Assembly (NCBI RefSeq): GCF_000701365.1
Contig: NZ_JNIK01000021.1
Span: forward strand, 62,001 to 126,000
Length of the DNA stretch: 64,000 nucleotides
From: Blastococcus sp. URHD0036
GTDB taxonomy: Bacteria > Actinomycetota > Actinomycetes > Mycobacteriales > Geodermatophilaceae
Direction of reading: 5' to 3'
Positions 18,769 through 27,834 of this stretch are shown here, piece by piece. Under the pieces are notes generated by a model. That model saw only the letters and a list, made by a program, of their open reading frames with translations, had not been told where the DNA came from and made no database searches. Position 1 is the first letter of the stretch. Each line of letters starts with the position of its first letter. The translations under genes and the position numbers were made by a program.

Positions 18769-19794
18769 TCAGCCGAAGAACACCTCGGCCTCGGCGTACC
18801 TCTCCAGGGGGACCAGCTTCAGCCGCGCGGTGGCCTCGGCGAGCGGCACCCGGACGACGTCGGTCCCCCGCAGCGCGACCATGACCCCGCTCGCGCCGTC
18901 GTGCACGGCGTCGACGGCGGCGAGGCCGAACCGGGTGGCCAGCACGCGGTCGAACTGCGAGGGGGTGCCGCCGCGCTGCACGTGGCCGAGCACGACCGCG
19001 CGCGCCTCGCGGCCGGTGCGCTCCTCCACCAGCTGCGCCAGCGCCGCGCCGATCCCGCCCAGCCGGACGTGGCCGAAGGCGTCGGCCTGGCCGGTGGAGG
19101 TCACCAGGTCGCCGTCAGCCGGCCGGGCTCCCTCGGAGACGACGACGATCGGCGAGTAGCCGGACTCGAACCGGTGCAGGCAGTGGGCCACCACGGCGTC
19201 GACGTCGAACGGCCGCTCGGGGATGAGCACGATGTTCGCGCCGCCGGCCATCCCGGCGTGCAGGGCGATCCAGCCGGCGTGCCGCCCCATCACCTCCACG
19301 ACGAGCGTGCGGTGGTGGCTGTCGCCGGTGGTGTGCAGCCGGTCGATGGCCTCCATCGCCACCCCGACGGCGGTGTCGAAGCCGAACGTGTAGTCGGTGC
19401 CCTCGAGGTCGTTGTCGATGGTCTTGGGGACGCCGACCACCTGGACGCCGTGCTCGCCGAGCCGGGCCGCGACGCCGAGGGTGTCCTCGCCACCGATCGG
19501 CACCAGCGCCTCGATGCCCAGCCGCTCCAGCGTGGCCAGCACCCGCTCGGGCCCGCCGTCGAGGGCGAAGGGGTTGGTCCGCGACGTCCCGAGGACGGTG
19601 CCGCCGCGGGGCAGCAGCCCGCGGACCGCGGCCACGTCGAGCGCGACCACGTCGCCGTCCAGCACCCCGCGCCAGCCGTCGCGGAAGCCGACCACCTCGT
19701 CGCCGTGCTGCTCGACGCCCTTGCGGACCACCGCGCGGATGACCGCGTTGAGCCCGGGGCAGTCGCCGCCACCGGTCAGGATGCCGATCCGCAT
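18769..19794 (-). CDS. pfkA: 6-phosphofructokinase, group III, predicted pyrophosphate-dependent
   Basis: A 341-residue phosphofructokinase phosphorylating fructose 6-phosphate. Motifs: TGGGDCPGLNA, GGEDTLG (101-107), VPKTIDND (122-129), MGRHAGWIA and GHVQRGGTP. Two residues decide the phosphoryl donor: position 104 is Asp and 124 is Lys. ATP enzymes carry Gly at 104 (GGEGT in M. tuberculosis PfkA); Asp104 with Lys124 marks PPi-dependent enzymes such as that of Amycolatopsis methanolica. The prediction is therefore a reversible PPi-PFK. It has a normal GGAGG ribosome site and lies 45 bases upstream of aroG on the same strand. Confidence 0.9.
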   Translation of the reverse strand: MRIGILTGGGDCPGLNAVIRAVVRKGVEQHGDEVVGFRDGWRGVLDGDVVALDVAAVRGLLPRGGTVLGTSRTNPFALDGGPERVLATLERLGIEALVPIGGEDTLGVAARLGEHGVQVVGVPKTIDNDLEGTDYTFGFDTAVGVAMEAIDRLHTTGDSHHRTLVVEVMGRHAGWIALHAGMAGGANIVLIPERPFDVDAVVAHCLHRFESGYSPIVVVSEGARPADGDLVTSTGQADAFGHVRLGGIGAALAQLVEERTGREARAVVLGHVQRGGTPSQFDRVLATRFGLAAVDAVHDGASGVMVALRGTDVVRVPLAEATARLKLVPLERYAEAEVFFG

Positions 19795-19853
19795 GGGCTG
19801 CCTCCGGGAAGGATCCGCGCCGGTCAGGGGTTGGTCGGCGTCATGATGCTCCC

Positions 19854-20741
19854 GTGAACGGCACCGTCGCGGTCACCGGCGCGACCGGAGGGCTCGGCCG
19901 GCGCGTCGCCGAGCGGCTCTCGGCCGCCGGCGCCGACCTCCGCCTGGTCGTGCGCGACGCCGGCCGGTCCCGCTTCCTGCCCGGCTCGGAGGTCGCGGAG
20001 AACCCCGGCGGCTACGCCGACGGCGACGGGTTCGCCGCCGCCCTCGACGGGGTGCACACCCTCTACCTCGTGTCCGCTGCCGAGGCCGAGGACCGCGTGC
20101 AGCAGCACCGCACCGCGGTCGCCGCCGCGGCGCGGGCCGGGGTGCAGCGTGTCGTCTACACGTCGTTCCTCGGCGCCGCGCTGGACTCGGTGTTCACCCT
20201 GGGCCGCCACCACGCCGCGACCGAGGAGGCGCTCGCCGCCTCCGGCATGCGGTGGACGGCGCTGCGGCACTCGCTCTACGCCGACTTCGTGCCCGCGCTG
20301 GCGGTCCCGGGCGACGGCGGAGCGGTCATCGCCGGCCCGGCGGGCGACGGGCGGGCCAGCTTCGTCTCCCGGGACGACTGCGCCGACGTCGCGGCCGCCG
20401 TCCTGCTCGACGACTCGGGCGCCTGGGACGGCCGCAGCCCGGGCGTCACCGGGCCCGCGGCGGTGTCGCTGGCCGAGGCCGCCGCGGTCCTCACCGAGGT
20501 GAGCGGCGTCCCGGTCACCTACCGGGAGGAGACGCTCGAGGAGGCGTGGGCGAGCCGGCGCCCCTCCGGGCACCCGGACTGGGAGATCGAGGGCTGGATC
20601 ACCAGCTACACCTCCATCGGCTCCGGCGAGATGAGCGCCGTCACCGACGCCGTCCCCACGCTGACCGGGCACCCGGCGCGCACGCTCGCCGAGCAGCTGC
20701 GCACCCATCCGGAGGACTGGGCGCACCTGCGTCAGGCCTGA
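19854..20741 (+). CDS. NmrA-like NAD(P)-binding oxidoreductase
   Basis: A 295-residue atypical short-chain dehydrogenase of the NmrA/QOR2 type. The nucleotide motif is VTGATGGLGRRVA at residues 6-18. A YTSFLGA strand and a RHSLYADF segment follow, with no classical Tyr-x3-Lys pair. Such proteins reduce quinones or act as redox sensors. The start is GTG 19854 with CATGAT six bases upstream (leaderless). Its end overlaps the convergent RNase AS gene by 10 bases. Confidence 0.83.
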   Translation: MNGTVAVTGATGGLGRRVAERLSAAGADLRLVVRDAGRSRFLPGSEVAENPGGYADGDGFAAALDGVHTLYLVSAAEAEDRVQQHRTAVAAAARAGVQRVVYTSFLGAALDSVFTLGRHHAATEEALAASGMRWTALRHSLYADFVPALAVPGDGGAVIAGPAGDGRASFVSRDDCADVAAAVLLDDSGAWDGRSPGVTGPAAVSLAEAAAVLTEVSGVPVTYREETLEEAWASRRPSGHPDWEIEGWITSYTSIGSGEMSAVTDAVPTLTGHPARTLAEQLRTHPEDWAHLRQA

Positions 20742-21217
20742 GCGGCCTCGATGACCTCCCAGCGGGCCAGGTTGTAGCGGGCGTCGACCAGCGCGTCGTG
20801 CGTGCCGGTGGGCTTGGGCGGCAGCGGCGGCTGGCCGGCGTCGTCCCAGCGCTGCCGCAGCTCCCGGGTGAACCGCGGGATCGCCCGGGGCAGCGCCGGC
20901 ATGGCGCCCCACAGCTGGGCCAGCGCGACGTGGTCGTAGGCGGCGAACCAGGCCCAGAGCTCGATCTCCTCGCCGGGCCCGGTCAGGAAGGCGAGCAGGT
21001 CGTCGCGGATCTGCCGCCGGCTGCGCCAGGCCTTGTCCGCGGGCGGCGGCAGCTGGTCGAGGACGTTGCGCCGGACCCACGGGATCGCCTTGCGGTCGTC
21101 GAACTCGGTGCTCACGGCGTAGAACTCGCGGCCGGTCTCGTCCACCACCCCGATGGAGACCAGGTCGATCGTCGTCCCGTCCTCGATGAACTCGGTGTCG
21201 TAGAAGAAGCGCCGCAC
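20732..21217 (-). CDS. RNase AS, 3'-5' exoribonuclease (Rv2179c family)
   Basis: A 161-residue DEDDh exonuclease. The acidic ligands and His are visible in FYDTEFIEDG, the WAWFAAYDHVALAQLWG block and the GTHDALVDARYN block. The M. tuberculosis homologue Rv2179c, also next to aroG, removes adenylates from RNA ends. I start it at GTG 21217 (VRRFFYDTEF), since the family begins there and TACGGT lies seven bases upstream; an in-frame ATG at 21253 would add 12 residues unlike the family. Confidence 0.9.
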   Translation of the reverse strand: MRRFFYDTEFIEDGTTIDLVSIGVVDETGREFYAVSTEFDDRKAIPWVRRNVLDQLPPPADKAWRSRRQIRDDLLAFLTGPGEEIELWAWFAAYDHVALAQLWGAMPALPRAIPRFTRELRQRWDDAGQPPLPPKPTGTHDALVDARYNLARWEVIEAAQA

Positions 21218-21252
21218 GCGCGCCACCGTACGGGCGGTTAGGTTGCGGCTCA
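21217..21252. promoter_or_regulatory. Divergent leaderless promoter pair (RNase AS / glpK)
   Basis: Minus strand: TACGGT then seven bases to GTG 21217. Plus strand: TAGGTT (21239-21244), seven bases, then ATG 21252. The two start codons are 34 bases apart, so the -35 region of each promoter lies inside the opposite gene. Confidence 0.55.
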
Positions 21253-22727
21253 TGCCGGTGCTGGCGATCGACGCAGGGACGACCGGGGTGACCGCGCTGG
21301 TCGTGGGCGAGGACGGCGGCGTCCTCTCCCGCGGCTACCGCGAGTTCGCGCAGCTGTTCCCTCGCCCCGGGTGGGTGGAGCACGAGCCCGAGGACATCTG
21401 GACGGCGACCCTGGCGGCCTGCCGGGAGGCCCTCGCCGGCGCCCCCGAGCAGCCCACGTGCATCGGCATCACCGACCAGCGCGAGACCGCCGTCGTCTGG
21501 GACCGGCGCACCGGCCGGGCCCCTCGGCCGGCGATCGTCTGGCAGGACCGGCGCACCACCGGCATCTGCGACCGGCTGCGCGACGCCGGGCACGAACCCC
21601 GGGTGGCCGAGCTGACCGGCCTGCGGCTGGACCCCTACTTCACCGGCACCAAGTTCTGCTGGCTGGCCGCCGAGGAGCCCCGCGTGTGGGAGGGCGTGCG
21701 CGACGGCGCGCTGGCGCTGGGCACCGTCGACTCCTACCTGATCGCCCGGCTGACCGGCGGCGCCGTGCACGTCACCGACGCCAGCAACGCCAGCCGCACG
21801 CTGCTGTTCGACCTGGTCGCCGGTACCTGGTCCGACGAGCTGTGCGAGCTGTTCGACGTCCCCCGGTCGGCGCTGCCCGAGGTGGTGCCCAGCTCCGGCG
21901 TCGTCGGCACCACCGACCCGGACGCGTTCCTCGGGCTGGAGCTGCCGATCGCCGGGATCGCCGGCGACCAGCAGGCCGCGCTGTTCGGTCAGGCCTGCTA
22001 CTCCCCCGGCCAGAGCAAGTGCACCTACGGCACCGGCTCGTTCGTGCTCACCAACACTGGGACGACGCCCGTGCGCTCGGACGCCGGGCTGCTCACCACC
22101 GTCGCCTGGGACGTCGGCGACGGCCTGGTCTACGCGCTCGAGGGGTCGATCTTCGTCACCGGCGCCGCCGTGCAGTGGCTGCGCGACGGGCTCGGCCTCA
22201 TCGACTCCGCCGCCGAGATCGAGGGCCTGGCCCGCACCGTGCCCGACTCCGGTGACCTCGTCTTCGTCCCGGCGCTCACCGGGATGGGCGCGCCGCACTG
22301 GGACCCGCACGCCCGTGGCGCGATCGTCGGCATCACCCGCGGCACCACCCGCGCCCACCTCGCCCGGGCGACGCTGGAGGCGATCGCGTTCGAGGTCCGC
22401 GACGTCGTCGACGTCATGGTGTCCGAGGCCGGGCTCGAGGTGCCGGAGCTCTCGGCCGACGGCGGCGCCAGCGCCAACGACCTCCTGCTGCAGCTGCAGG
22501 CCGACCAGCTCGCCGTCCCGGTGCGCCGTCCGCGGGTGACCGAGACGACGGCGCTGGGCGCGGCCTTCCTCGCCGGTCTCGGCACCGGCGTGTGGAGCAG
22601 CCAGGACGAGCTGGCGGCGACGTGGGCCCTGGACCGGCGGTTCGAGCCCGAGCCCGGCCGCCGCGACGACGGCCGGCACGACCGCTGGCGCGAGGCTCTC
22701 GGCCGCGCCGGGCACTGGACCTCCTGA
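21252..22727 (+). CDS. glpK: Glycerol kinase
   Basis: A 491-residue FGGY-family kinase making glycerol 3-phosphate. Motifs: the N-terminal phosphate loop AIDAGTTGVTALV, GITDQRETAVVWD and IVWQDRRT with the glycerol-contacting Arg and Asp, GIAGDQQAALFGQ with the catalytic Asp, and the C-terminal ADGGASANDLLLQLQAD, which resembles the second FGGY signature. No glpF or glpD lies beside it. It starts at ATG 21252 from a leaderless-type promoter. Confidence 0.93.
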   Translation: MPVLAIDAGTTGVTALVVGEDGGVLSRGYREFAQLFPRPGWVEHEPEDIWTATLAACREALAGAPEQPTCIGITDQRETAVVWDRRTGRAPRPAIVWQDRRTTGICDRLRDAGHEPRVAELTGLRLDPYFTGTKFCWLAAEEPRVWEGVRDGALALGTVDSYLIARLTGGAVHVTDASNASRTLLFDLVAGTWSDELCELFDVPRSALPEVVPSSGVVGTTDPDAFLGLELPIAGIAGDQQAALFGQACYSPGQSKCTYGTGSFVLTNTGTTPVRSDAGLLTTVAWDVGDGLVYALEGSIFVTGAAVQWLRDGLGLIDSAAEIEGLARTVPDSGDLVFVPALTGMGAPHWDPHARGAIVGITRGTTRAHLARATLEAIAFEVRDVVDVMVSEAGLEVPELSADGGASANDLLLQLQADQLAVPVRRPRVTETTALGAAFLAGLGTGVWSSQDELAATWALDRRFEPEPGRRDDGRHDRWREALGRAGHWTS

Positions 22728-22834
22728 GGAACGCGCCGGTTCCGGAGCGCCCTCGACCGCGGTCGGCGCCACTGCTACGTTCCCCGCTGAACGCGGCTCA
22801 GTGCAGAGCCGTTCGACGCACCGGGAGTGCGCAC

Positions 22835-24340
22835 GTGAGACGTCTCGTCATCGCCCTGGCCTGCCTGGCCGTCGTCACGACGGCCTGCTCCGAGTCCGAC
22901 GACGGCGACGCCGCGGACGAGGCACCCGAGAGCTCCGCGCCGGCCGAGCGCACCCCCACCGTCTCCGAGGCCACGATCTCCGACCCGCTGCCCGACGGGT
23001 TCACCCTCGCCTCGAACCCCACCATCGACTACGCCGCGCAGGGCTACGAGCAGGTCGAGTACCTGCTCTCGGGGACGGCGACCGCCTACAGCCCCACCGG
23101 CGAGCTGACGCCCGAGGGCGACTGGACCGTCGAGCCGTCGTCGGAGGCGCCGTACACGACCCGCGTCGTCGTCACCCGGCCCGTGGACGCCGACGACTTC
23201 AACGGCACCGCCGTCGTCGAGTGGCTCAACGTCTCCGGCGGCGTGGACGCCTCGCCGGACCTCACCCTGGCCCACGTCGAGCTGCTGCGCCGCGGCTACG
23301 TGCACGTGGCCGTGTCGGCCCAGCAGACCGGCATGGAGGCGACGAAGAACGCCGACCCGGCCCGGTACGCGGAGCTGTCGCACCCGGGCGACAGCTACTC
23401 CTACGACATGTACTCCCAGGCCGGTCAGGCGGTCCGCTTCGACGCCGAGACGCTCCTCGGTGGCCTCGAGCCCGAGCGGGTGCTGGCGATCGGCGAGTCG
23501 CAGTCGTCCTTCCGGCTGCTCACCTACATCAACGCCGTCGACCCGCTCGTGCACGTCTTCGACGGGTACCTGGTGCACAGCCGTTTCGGCGCCGGCGCGG
23601 CCCTGTCCCAGGCGCCGCTGCCGCAGGTCGACGCCCCGACGCCCACCAAGGTGCGGGAGGACGTCGAGGTGCCCGTGCTGGTGTTCCAGACCGAGACCGA
23701 CGCCGCCGCCCTGCAGGCGCGCCAGCCCGACACCGACGTGTACCGGCTGTGGGAGGTCGCCGGGACGGCGCACTTCGACATGTACGGCCTGGCGACCGGG
23801 GCCTCCGACGCCGGCGACGTCGCCGGAGCCACCGCGTGGTTCGACGCCATGCGGGCGCCCAGCACGAACCCGGTCTCGATCCTCACCTGCTCGCTGCCCG
23901 TGAACGCCGGCCCGCAGACCTACGTGCTGCGGGCGGCGATCGCGGCCCTGGACGAGTGGGTCCGGACCGGCACCCCGCCGCCCAGCGCGCCGCGCCTCGA
24001 GGCGACGAACACCGACCCGACCAGCCCCGAGTACGCCGTCGACGCCCAGGGCATCGCGAAGGGCGGCATCCGCACGCCCGCCGTCGACGCCCCGGTCGCC
24101 CGCATCACCGGCCTGGGCCAGCCGGCCGGGGAGCCCGACCAGCTGCAGCGCTTCTGCCGCCTGTTCGGCGTGACCGTGCCCTTCAGCGCCGAGGAGCTGA
24201 CCGCGCTCTACACCGACCACGACGGCTTCGTCGAGGCGTGGAACGCGTCGCTGGACCAGGCGGTCGAGGACGGCTACGTGCTGCCCGAGGACGCCGAGAT
24301 GCTCCGCGAGGTGGCCGAGCAGGCGGCGATCCCGAGCTGA
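22835..24340 (+). CDS. Secreted lipoprotein, alpha/beta hydrolase domain
   Basis: A 501-residue exported protein. The signal (RRLVIALACLAVVTTAC) ends in a lipobox-like TTAC, so Cys17 or so is probably lipidated. A Ser/Glu/Asp-rich linker precedes a long alpha/beta hydrolase domain of the Abhydrolase_10 type, with the nucleophile elbow GESQS (Ser222) and a GTAHFDMY segment offering the His. The substrate is unknown; an esterase or amidase is expected. It starts at GTG 22835. TACGTT at 22774-22779 could be its -10, followed by a small CGGCTC/GAGCCG hairpin in the leader. Confidence 0.8.
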   Translation: MRRLVIALACLAVVTTACSESDDGDAADEAPESSAPAERTPTVSEATISDPLPDGFTLASNPTIDYAAQGYEQVEYLLSGTATAYSPTGELTPEGDWTVEPSSEAPYTTRVVVTRPVDADDFNGTAVVEWLNVSGGVDASPDLTLAHVELLRRGYVHVAVSAQQTGMEATKNADPARYAELSHPGDSYSYDMYSQAGQAVRFDAETLLGGLEPERVLAIGESQSSFRLLTYINAVDPLVHVFDGYLVHSRFGAGAALSQAPLPQVDAPTPTKVREDVEVPVLVFQTETDAAALQARQPDTDVYRLWEVAGTAHFDMYGLATGASDAGDVAGATAWFDAMRAPSTNPVSILTCSLPVNAGPQTYVLRAAIAALDEWVRTGTPPPSAPRLEATNTDPTSPEYAVDAQGIAKGGIRTPAVDAPVARITGLGQPAGEPDQLQRFCRLFGVTVPFSAEELTALYTDHDGFVEAWNASLDQAVEDGYVLPEDAEMLREVAEQAAIPS

Positions 24341-24341
24341 C

Positions 24342-25247
24342 TCAGGCGGGCCGGCGCCGGCCGCCCACCGAGGAGCTGCCGAACTCGCGGCCCTGCAGCG
24401 CCTCGATGTCGCGCTCCAGCTGCGGCACCGCGGTGGCCGAGATGCGGGCCATGAGCTTCTCGGACACCGCTCCGGTGACCACCTGCCGCAGGGCGGCGAT
24501 CGTGCCGACCGAGCGCGGCACGAAGACCCGGCGCCCGCGGGTCTCCAGGTTGTCGACCAGCGCCTCGGCGCAGTCCTCGACGGAGGTGAAGGCGCCCAGC
24601 GGGCCGGGCAGCCGCCTGCGCGTCTCGGCGAACGTGGGCAGCGCCGCCTCGGTGTCGCGGACCATGTCGGTGTCGATCCAGGTGGGGTGGGCGCTGGCGA
24701 CGGTGACGCCGCGGTGGGCGACCTCCAGGCGCAACACGTCGCCGAAGCGCTCGACGCCGGCCTTGGACGCGCAGTAGGCGCTCATCCCCGGCAGCACGGT
24801 GAACGCGGCGGCGGAGCTGATGAGCAGCACGTGCCCCTTGCGCTTCTCGATCTCCGGCAGCGCCGCGTGCGCGGTCAGCATCGTGCCGATCAGGTTGACC
24901 TCGATCGTCCGGGACAGGGCGTGCGCGGAGCTGGTCATGACCGTCGTGAGCGGCGCGATGCCGGCGTTGGCGACGACGACGTCCAGCCCGCCGAAGGTGT
25001 CGACCACCCGCTGCACCGCGATCTGGAGCGCGTCGGCGTCGGTCACGTCGCACTCGACCCAGAGGTGCTCGGGCCCGAGCTCGTCGGCCACCTGCGCGAG
25101 CAGCTCCGGCTCCAGGCCGGCCAGGGCGACGCGGGCGCCCCGTGCGGCGGCCTTGCGGGCCAGCGCCGCCCCGATGCCGCGGGCCGCCCCCGTGATCAGG
25201 ACGGTCTTGCCCGCCAGCGGCGTGCGGGTGCGGGACAGAAGCGCCAT
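24342..25247 (-). CDS. Short-chain dehydrogenase/reductase
   Basis: A 301-residue classical SDR. It has TGAARGIGAALA for the cofactor, VANAGIAP, the ISSAAAF strand and the catalytic YCASK. An added C-terminal segment beyond residue 230 is basic. The start is ATG 25247 with GGAG upstream; the longer frame to 25295 would run through the operator. It diverges from the monooxygenase operon across a perfect palindrome and is probably in the same regulon, oxidising or reducing an alcohol/ketone in the same pathway. Confidence 0.87.
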   Translation of the reverse strand: MALLSRTRTPLAGKTVLITGAARGIGAALARKAAARGARVALAGLEPELLAQVADELGPEHLWVECDVTDADALQIAVQRVVDTFGGLDVVVANAGIAPLTTVMTSSAHALSRTIEVNLIGTMLTAHAALPEIEKRKGHVLLISSAAAFTVLPGMSAYCASKAGVERFGDVLRLEVAHRGVTVASAHPTWIDTDMVRDTEAALPTFAETRRRLPGPLGAFTSVEDCAEALVDNLETRGRRVFVPRSVGTIAALRQVVTGAVSEKLMARISATAVPQLERDIEALQGREFGSSSVGGRRRPA

Positions 25248-25286
25248 CAGGGGACTCCAGGGCTGTCGACGGGTCGGTGCGCTCGT

Positions 25287-25336
25287 GTTGAGCACTGCTC
25301 AACAGCCGTTGTAGCTTCTTGACCGTTGCTCAGCAA
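25287..25336. promoter_or_regulatory. TetR-type operator and promoter between SDR and monooxygenase
   Basis: GTTGAGCACTGCTCAAC (25287-25303) is a perfect 8+1+8 palindrome. A second, shorter palindrome TTGCTCAGCAA (25326-25336) shares the GCTCA core. For the plus strand, TTGAGC (25288-25293) and TAGCTT (25312-25317) form a -35/-10 pair 18 bases apart, so a repressor on the first palindrome would cover the -35. The TetR gene at 27835, the last gene of the operon, is the obvious candidate to bind here. Confidence 0.7.
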
Positions 25337-25364
25337 GCCGAGGCCACGAGGGAGCCCCCACACG

Positions 25365-26876
25365 GTGACCAGCACGCTCGACACCCAGCCCGAGGCCGCT
25401 GCGGCGGCTCCCCGCACGGTGCGGGTGGCCATCATCGGCACGGGCTTCGCCGGCCTCGGCATGGCCATCGCCCTGCGCCGCCGCGGCGAGGACGACCTCG
25501 TCCTCCTGGAACGGGCCGACGATGTCGGTGGCACGTGGCGGGACAACGCCTACCCCGGCGCGGCCTGCGACGTGCAGTCCAACCTCTACTCGTTCTCCTT
25601 CGCCCCGAACCCCGACTGGCCGCGCTCCTACTCCGAGCAGCCGGAGATCCAGGCGTACCTGCAGGCCACCGCCGACCGGTACGGCATCCGGGAGAAGTGC
25701 GTGTTCGGCGCGGAGGTGACGGCCGCCCGGTGGGACGACGCCGCCCGGCACTGGGTGGTCAGCACCGGCGCCGGCGAGTTCCGCGCCTCCGTGCTGATCT
25801 CGGCCGCCGGTGCGCTGGCCGACCCCACCTACCCCGACATCCCGGGGCTGGACTCGTTCGCCGGCACCGTCATGCACTCGGCCCGCTGGGACGCCGGCCA
25901 CGACCTCACCGGCGAGCGCGTCGCCGTCATCGGCACCGGGGCCTCGGCCATCCAGATCGTCCCGGCGATCCAGCCGCGGGTCGACAGCATCGCCGTCTAC
26001 CAGCGGACGCCGCCGTGGATCGTGCCGCGCACCGACCACCCGGTGAAGCCGTGGATGCAGCGCCTCTACCGCTGGCTGCCCGGCTTCCAGAAGCTGGTGC
26101 GCGCCGTCCTCTACGTCTTCCGCGAGTTCCTCGTCGTCGGCCTGGCCAAGCGCCGCCGGTTCCTGCGGCCCGTCGGCAGGCTCGCGAAGACGCACCTGAC
26201 CCGGCAGGTCCGCGACCCGCGGCTGCGAGCGGCGCTGACGCCGGACTACACGATCGGCTGCAAGCGGATCCTGATCAGCAACGACTACTACCCGGCGGTG
26301 TCGGCACCCAACGCCGAGCTCGTGACCTCGGGCATCGCCGAGATCCGGCCGCACTCGATCGTCACCCGCGACGGGCTGGAGCGGCCCACCGACACCCTCG
26401 TGCTGGCCACCGGCTTCTCCGTGACCGACCTGCCGATCGCCCGGCGCATCACCGGCCGCGAGGGCCGCACGCTGGCCGACGTCTGGTCCGACGGCATGGT
26501 GAGCAACCGCAGCACGACCGTGGCCGGCTTCCCGAACCTGTTCCTGCTGGTCGGCCCCAACGTCGGCGTGGGGCACACGTCGATGGTCTACATGATCGAG
26601 TCGCAGGTGGCCTATGTCGACGACGCCCTGCAGACCATGGCCGCCGAGGGCCTGGCCGTGCTCGAGACGACCCCCGAGGCGCAGCGGGCCTACCGCGACC
26701 TGATCGCGGCGAAGTCGAGGAACACCGTCTGGCTGGCCGGTGGCTGCGCCTCCTGGTACCTGGACTCCCACGGGCACAACACCACGCTGTGGCCGGACTT
26801 CACCTTCCGCTTCCGGCGGATGACCCGGCGGCTGGACCGGGAGAACTACGTCGGCACCCCGGAGGCGGCGGCGTGA
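25365..26876 (+). CDS. Flavin-containing / Baeyer-Villiger-type monooxygenase
   Basis: A 503-residue class B flavoprotein. FAD motif IIGTGFAGLGMA is near the N-terminus, GGTWRDNAYPGAACD follows, the BVMO fingerprint FAGTVMHSARWD (F-x-G-x3-H-x3-W) is mid-protein and the NADPH motif VIGTGASAIQ comes next. It inserts oxygen into ketones or oxidises S/N atoms. I prefer GTG 25365, with GAGGGAG upstream; an in-frame TTG at 25326 lies in the operator. It overlaps the hydrolase gene as GTGA. BVMO followed by esterase and SDR suggests ester formation and hydrolysis of a ketone, as in cyclic ketone or lipid catabolism. Confidence 0.87.
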   Translation: MTSTLDTQPEAAAAAPRTVRVAIIGTGFAGLGMAIALRRRGEDDLVLLERADDVGGTWRDNAYPGAACDVQSNLYSFSFAPNPDWPRSYSEQPEIQAYLQATADRYGIREKCVFGAEVTAARWDDAARHWVVSTGAGEFRASVLISAAGALADPTYPDIPGLDSFAGTVMHSARWDAGHDLTGERVAVIGTGASAIQIVPAIQPRVDSIAVYQRTPPWIVPRTDHPVKPWMQRLYRWLPGFQKLVRAVLYVFREFLVVGLAKRRRFLRPVGRLAKTHLTRQVRDPRLRAALTPDYTIGCKRILISNDYYPAVSAPNAELVTSGIAEIRPHSIVTRDGLERPTDTLVLATGFSVTDLPIARRITGREGRTLADVWSDGMVSNRSTTVAGFPNLFLLVGPNVGVGHTSMVYMIESQVAYVDDALQTMAAEGLAVLETTPEAQRAYRDLIAAKSRNTVWLAGGCASWYLDSHGHNTTLWPDFTFRFRRMTRRLDRENYVGTPEAAA

Positions 26877-27823
26877 CCTCCGCGCAGACGCGCGAGCGGC
26901 GCACGGCCGCCGTCCGCACCGACGACGGCGCGGTGCTGCACGTCACGATCGACGGCTCCGACGACGCCCCGGTCACCCTCGTGCTCGCCCACGGCTGGAC
27001 GCTGTCGCAGGCTTCGTGGGACGACCCGGTCGGGCGCCTGGTCCCCCGCATCGCCGCCGGGGAACTGCGCCTGGTCCGCTACGACCAGCGCGGTCACGGC
27101 CGCTCGACCTGGGCGCCCGCCGACGACGACCCGGCCGCGGTCACCATCGACCGCCTCGGCCTGGACCTGGGCTGCGTGCTCGACCGGCTCGCACCCTCCG
27201 GGCCGGTCGTCGTCGCCGGCCACTCGATGGGCGGCATGACGATCATGTGCCTCGCCGCCGCGCGGCCCGAGCTGTTCGGCGACCGGGTGCGCGGCGCCCT
27301 GCTCGTGTCGACGTCGGCCGGTGAGCTCGGACCGCCGCCGGGCACCGCGAAGGAGCGGATGGCCCGCCGGTTCGCCCCGGGACTGGTCGCCGCCGCCGTG
27401 GGCGGGGCGCGCGTGATCGAGGGGTTGCGGCGGCTCACCCCGCCGGAGAGCCGGCAGCACCGGAGGATCGTCCGCGGCCTGCTGTACGGCGCCGACGCGA
27501 CCGACGAGATGGTCCGCGAGGGCGCGGAGATCATGCACGCCACGACCGTGCGCGCCTTCGCCGTCTTCTACCCGGCGCTCGGCGACCACGACAAGCGGAC
27601 CGAGCTGGCCGCCCTGGCCCGCGTCCCGGTCGAGATCCTCGTGGGCACCAGCGACGGGCTGACGCCGGTGCGGCACAGCCGGGCGCTCGCCGAGGCGCTG
27701 CCGGACGCCGTGCTGCACGTCGAGCCGCGCACCGGGCACATGCTGCTGCAGGAGCGTCCGCAGCTGGTCGTCGACGCGCTCGGCCGGCTGCTCGCCCGCG
27801 CCGCCGACCGGGTCACCGCCTGA
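26873..27823 (+). CDS. Alpha/beta hydrolase
   Basis: A 316-residue alpha/beta hydrolase. The oxyanion motif is LAHGWTLSQASW, the nucleophile elbow AGHSMGG, and the late GTSDGLTPV and RTGHMLLQE segments carry the acid and His. It starts at GTG 26873 overlapping the monooxygenase stop by 4 bases. In this context it probably opens the ester or lactone made by the monooxygenase. Confidence 0.85.
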   Translation: MTSAQTRERRTAAVRTDDGAVLHVTIDGSDDAPVTLVLAHGWTLSQASWDDPVGRLVPRIAAGELRLVRYDQRGHGRSTWAPADDDPAAVTIDRLGLDLGCVLDRLAPSGPVVVAGHSMGGMTIMCLAAARPELFGDRVRGALLVSTSAGELGPPPGTAKERMARRFAPGLVAAAVGGARVIEGLRRLTPPESRQHRRIVRGLLYGADATDEMVREGAEIMHATTVRAFAVFYPALGDHDKRTELAALARVPVEILVGTSDGLTPVRHSRALAEALPDAVLHVEPRTGHMLLQERPQLVVDALGRLLARAADRVTA

Positions 27824-27834
27824 GCGGGGACGAC

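Noticed and set aside
19824-22772. A 982-codon open frame on the minus strand
   Set aside because: It lies opposite the NmrA-like and glycerol kinase genes, and also overlaps the RNase AS gene in another frame. Its translation is low-complexity (Gly, Arg, Val, Asp) with no domain. Long antisense frames are expected at this GC content.
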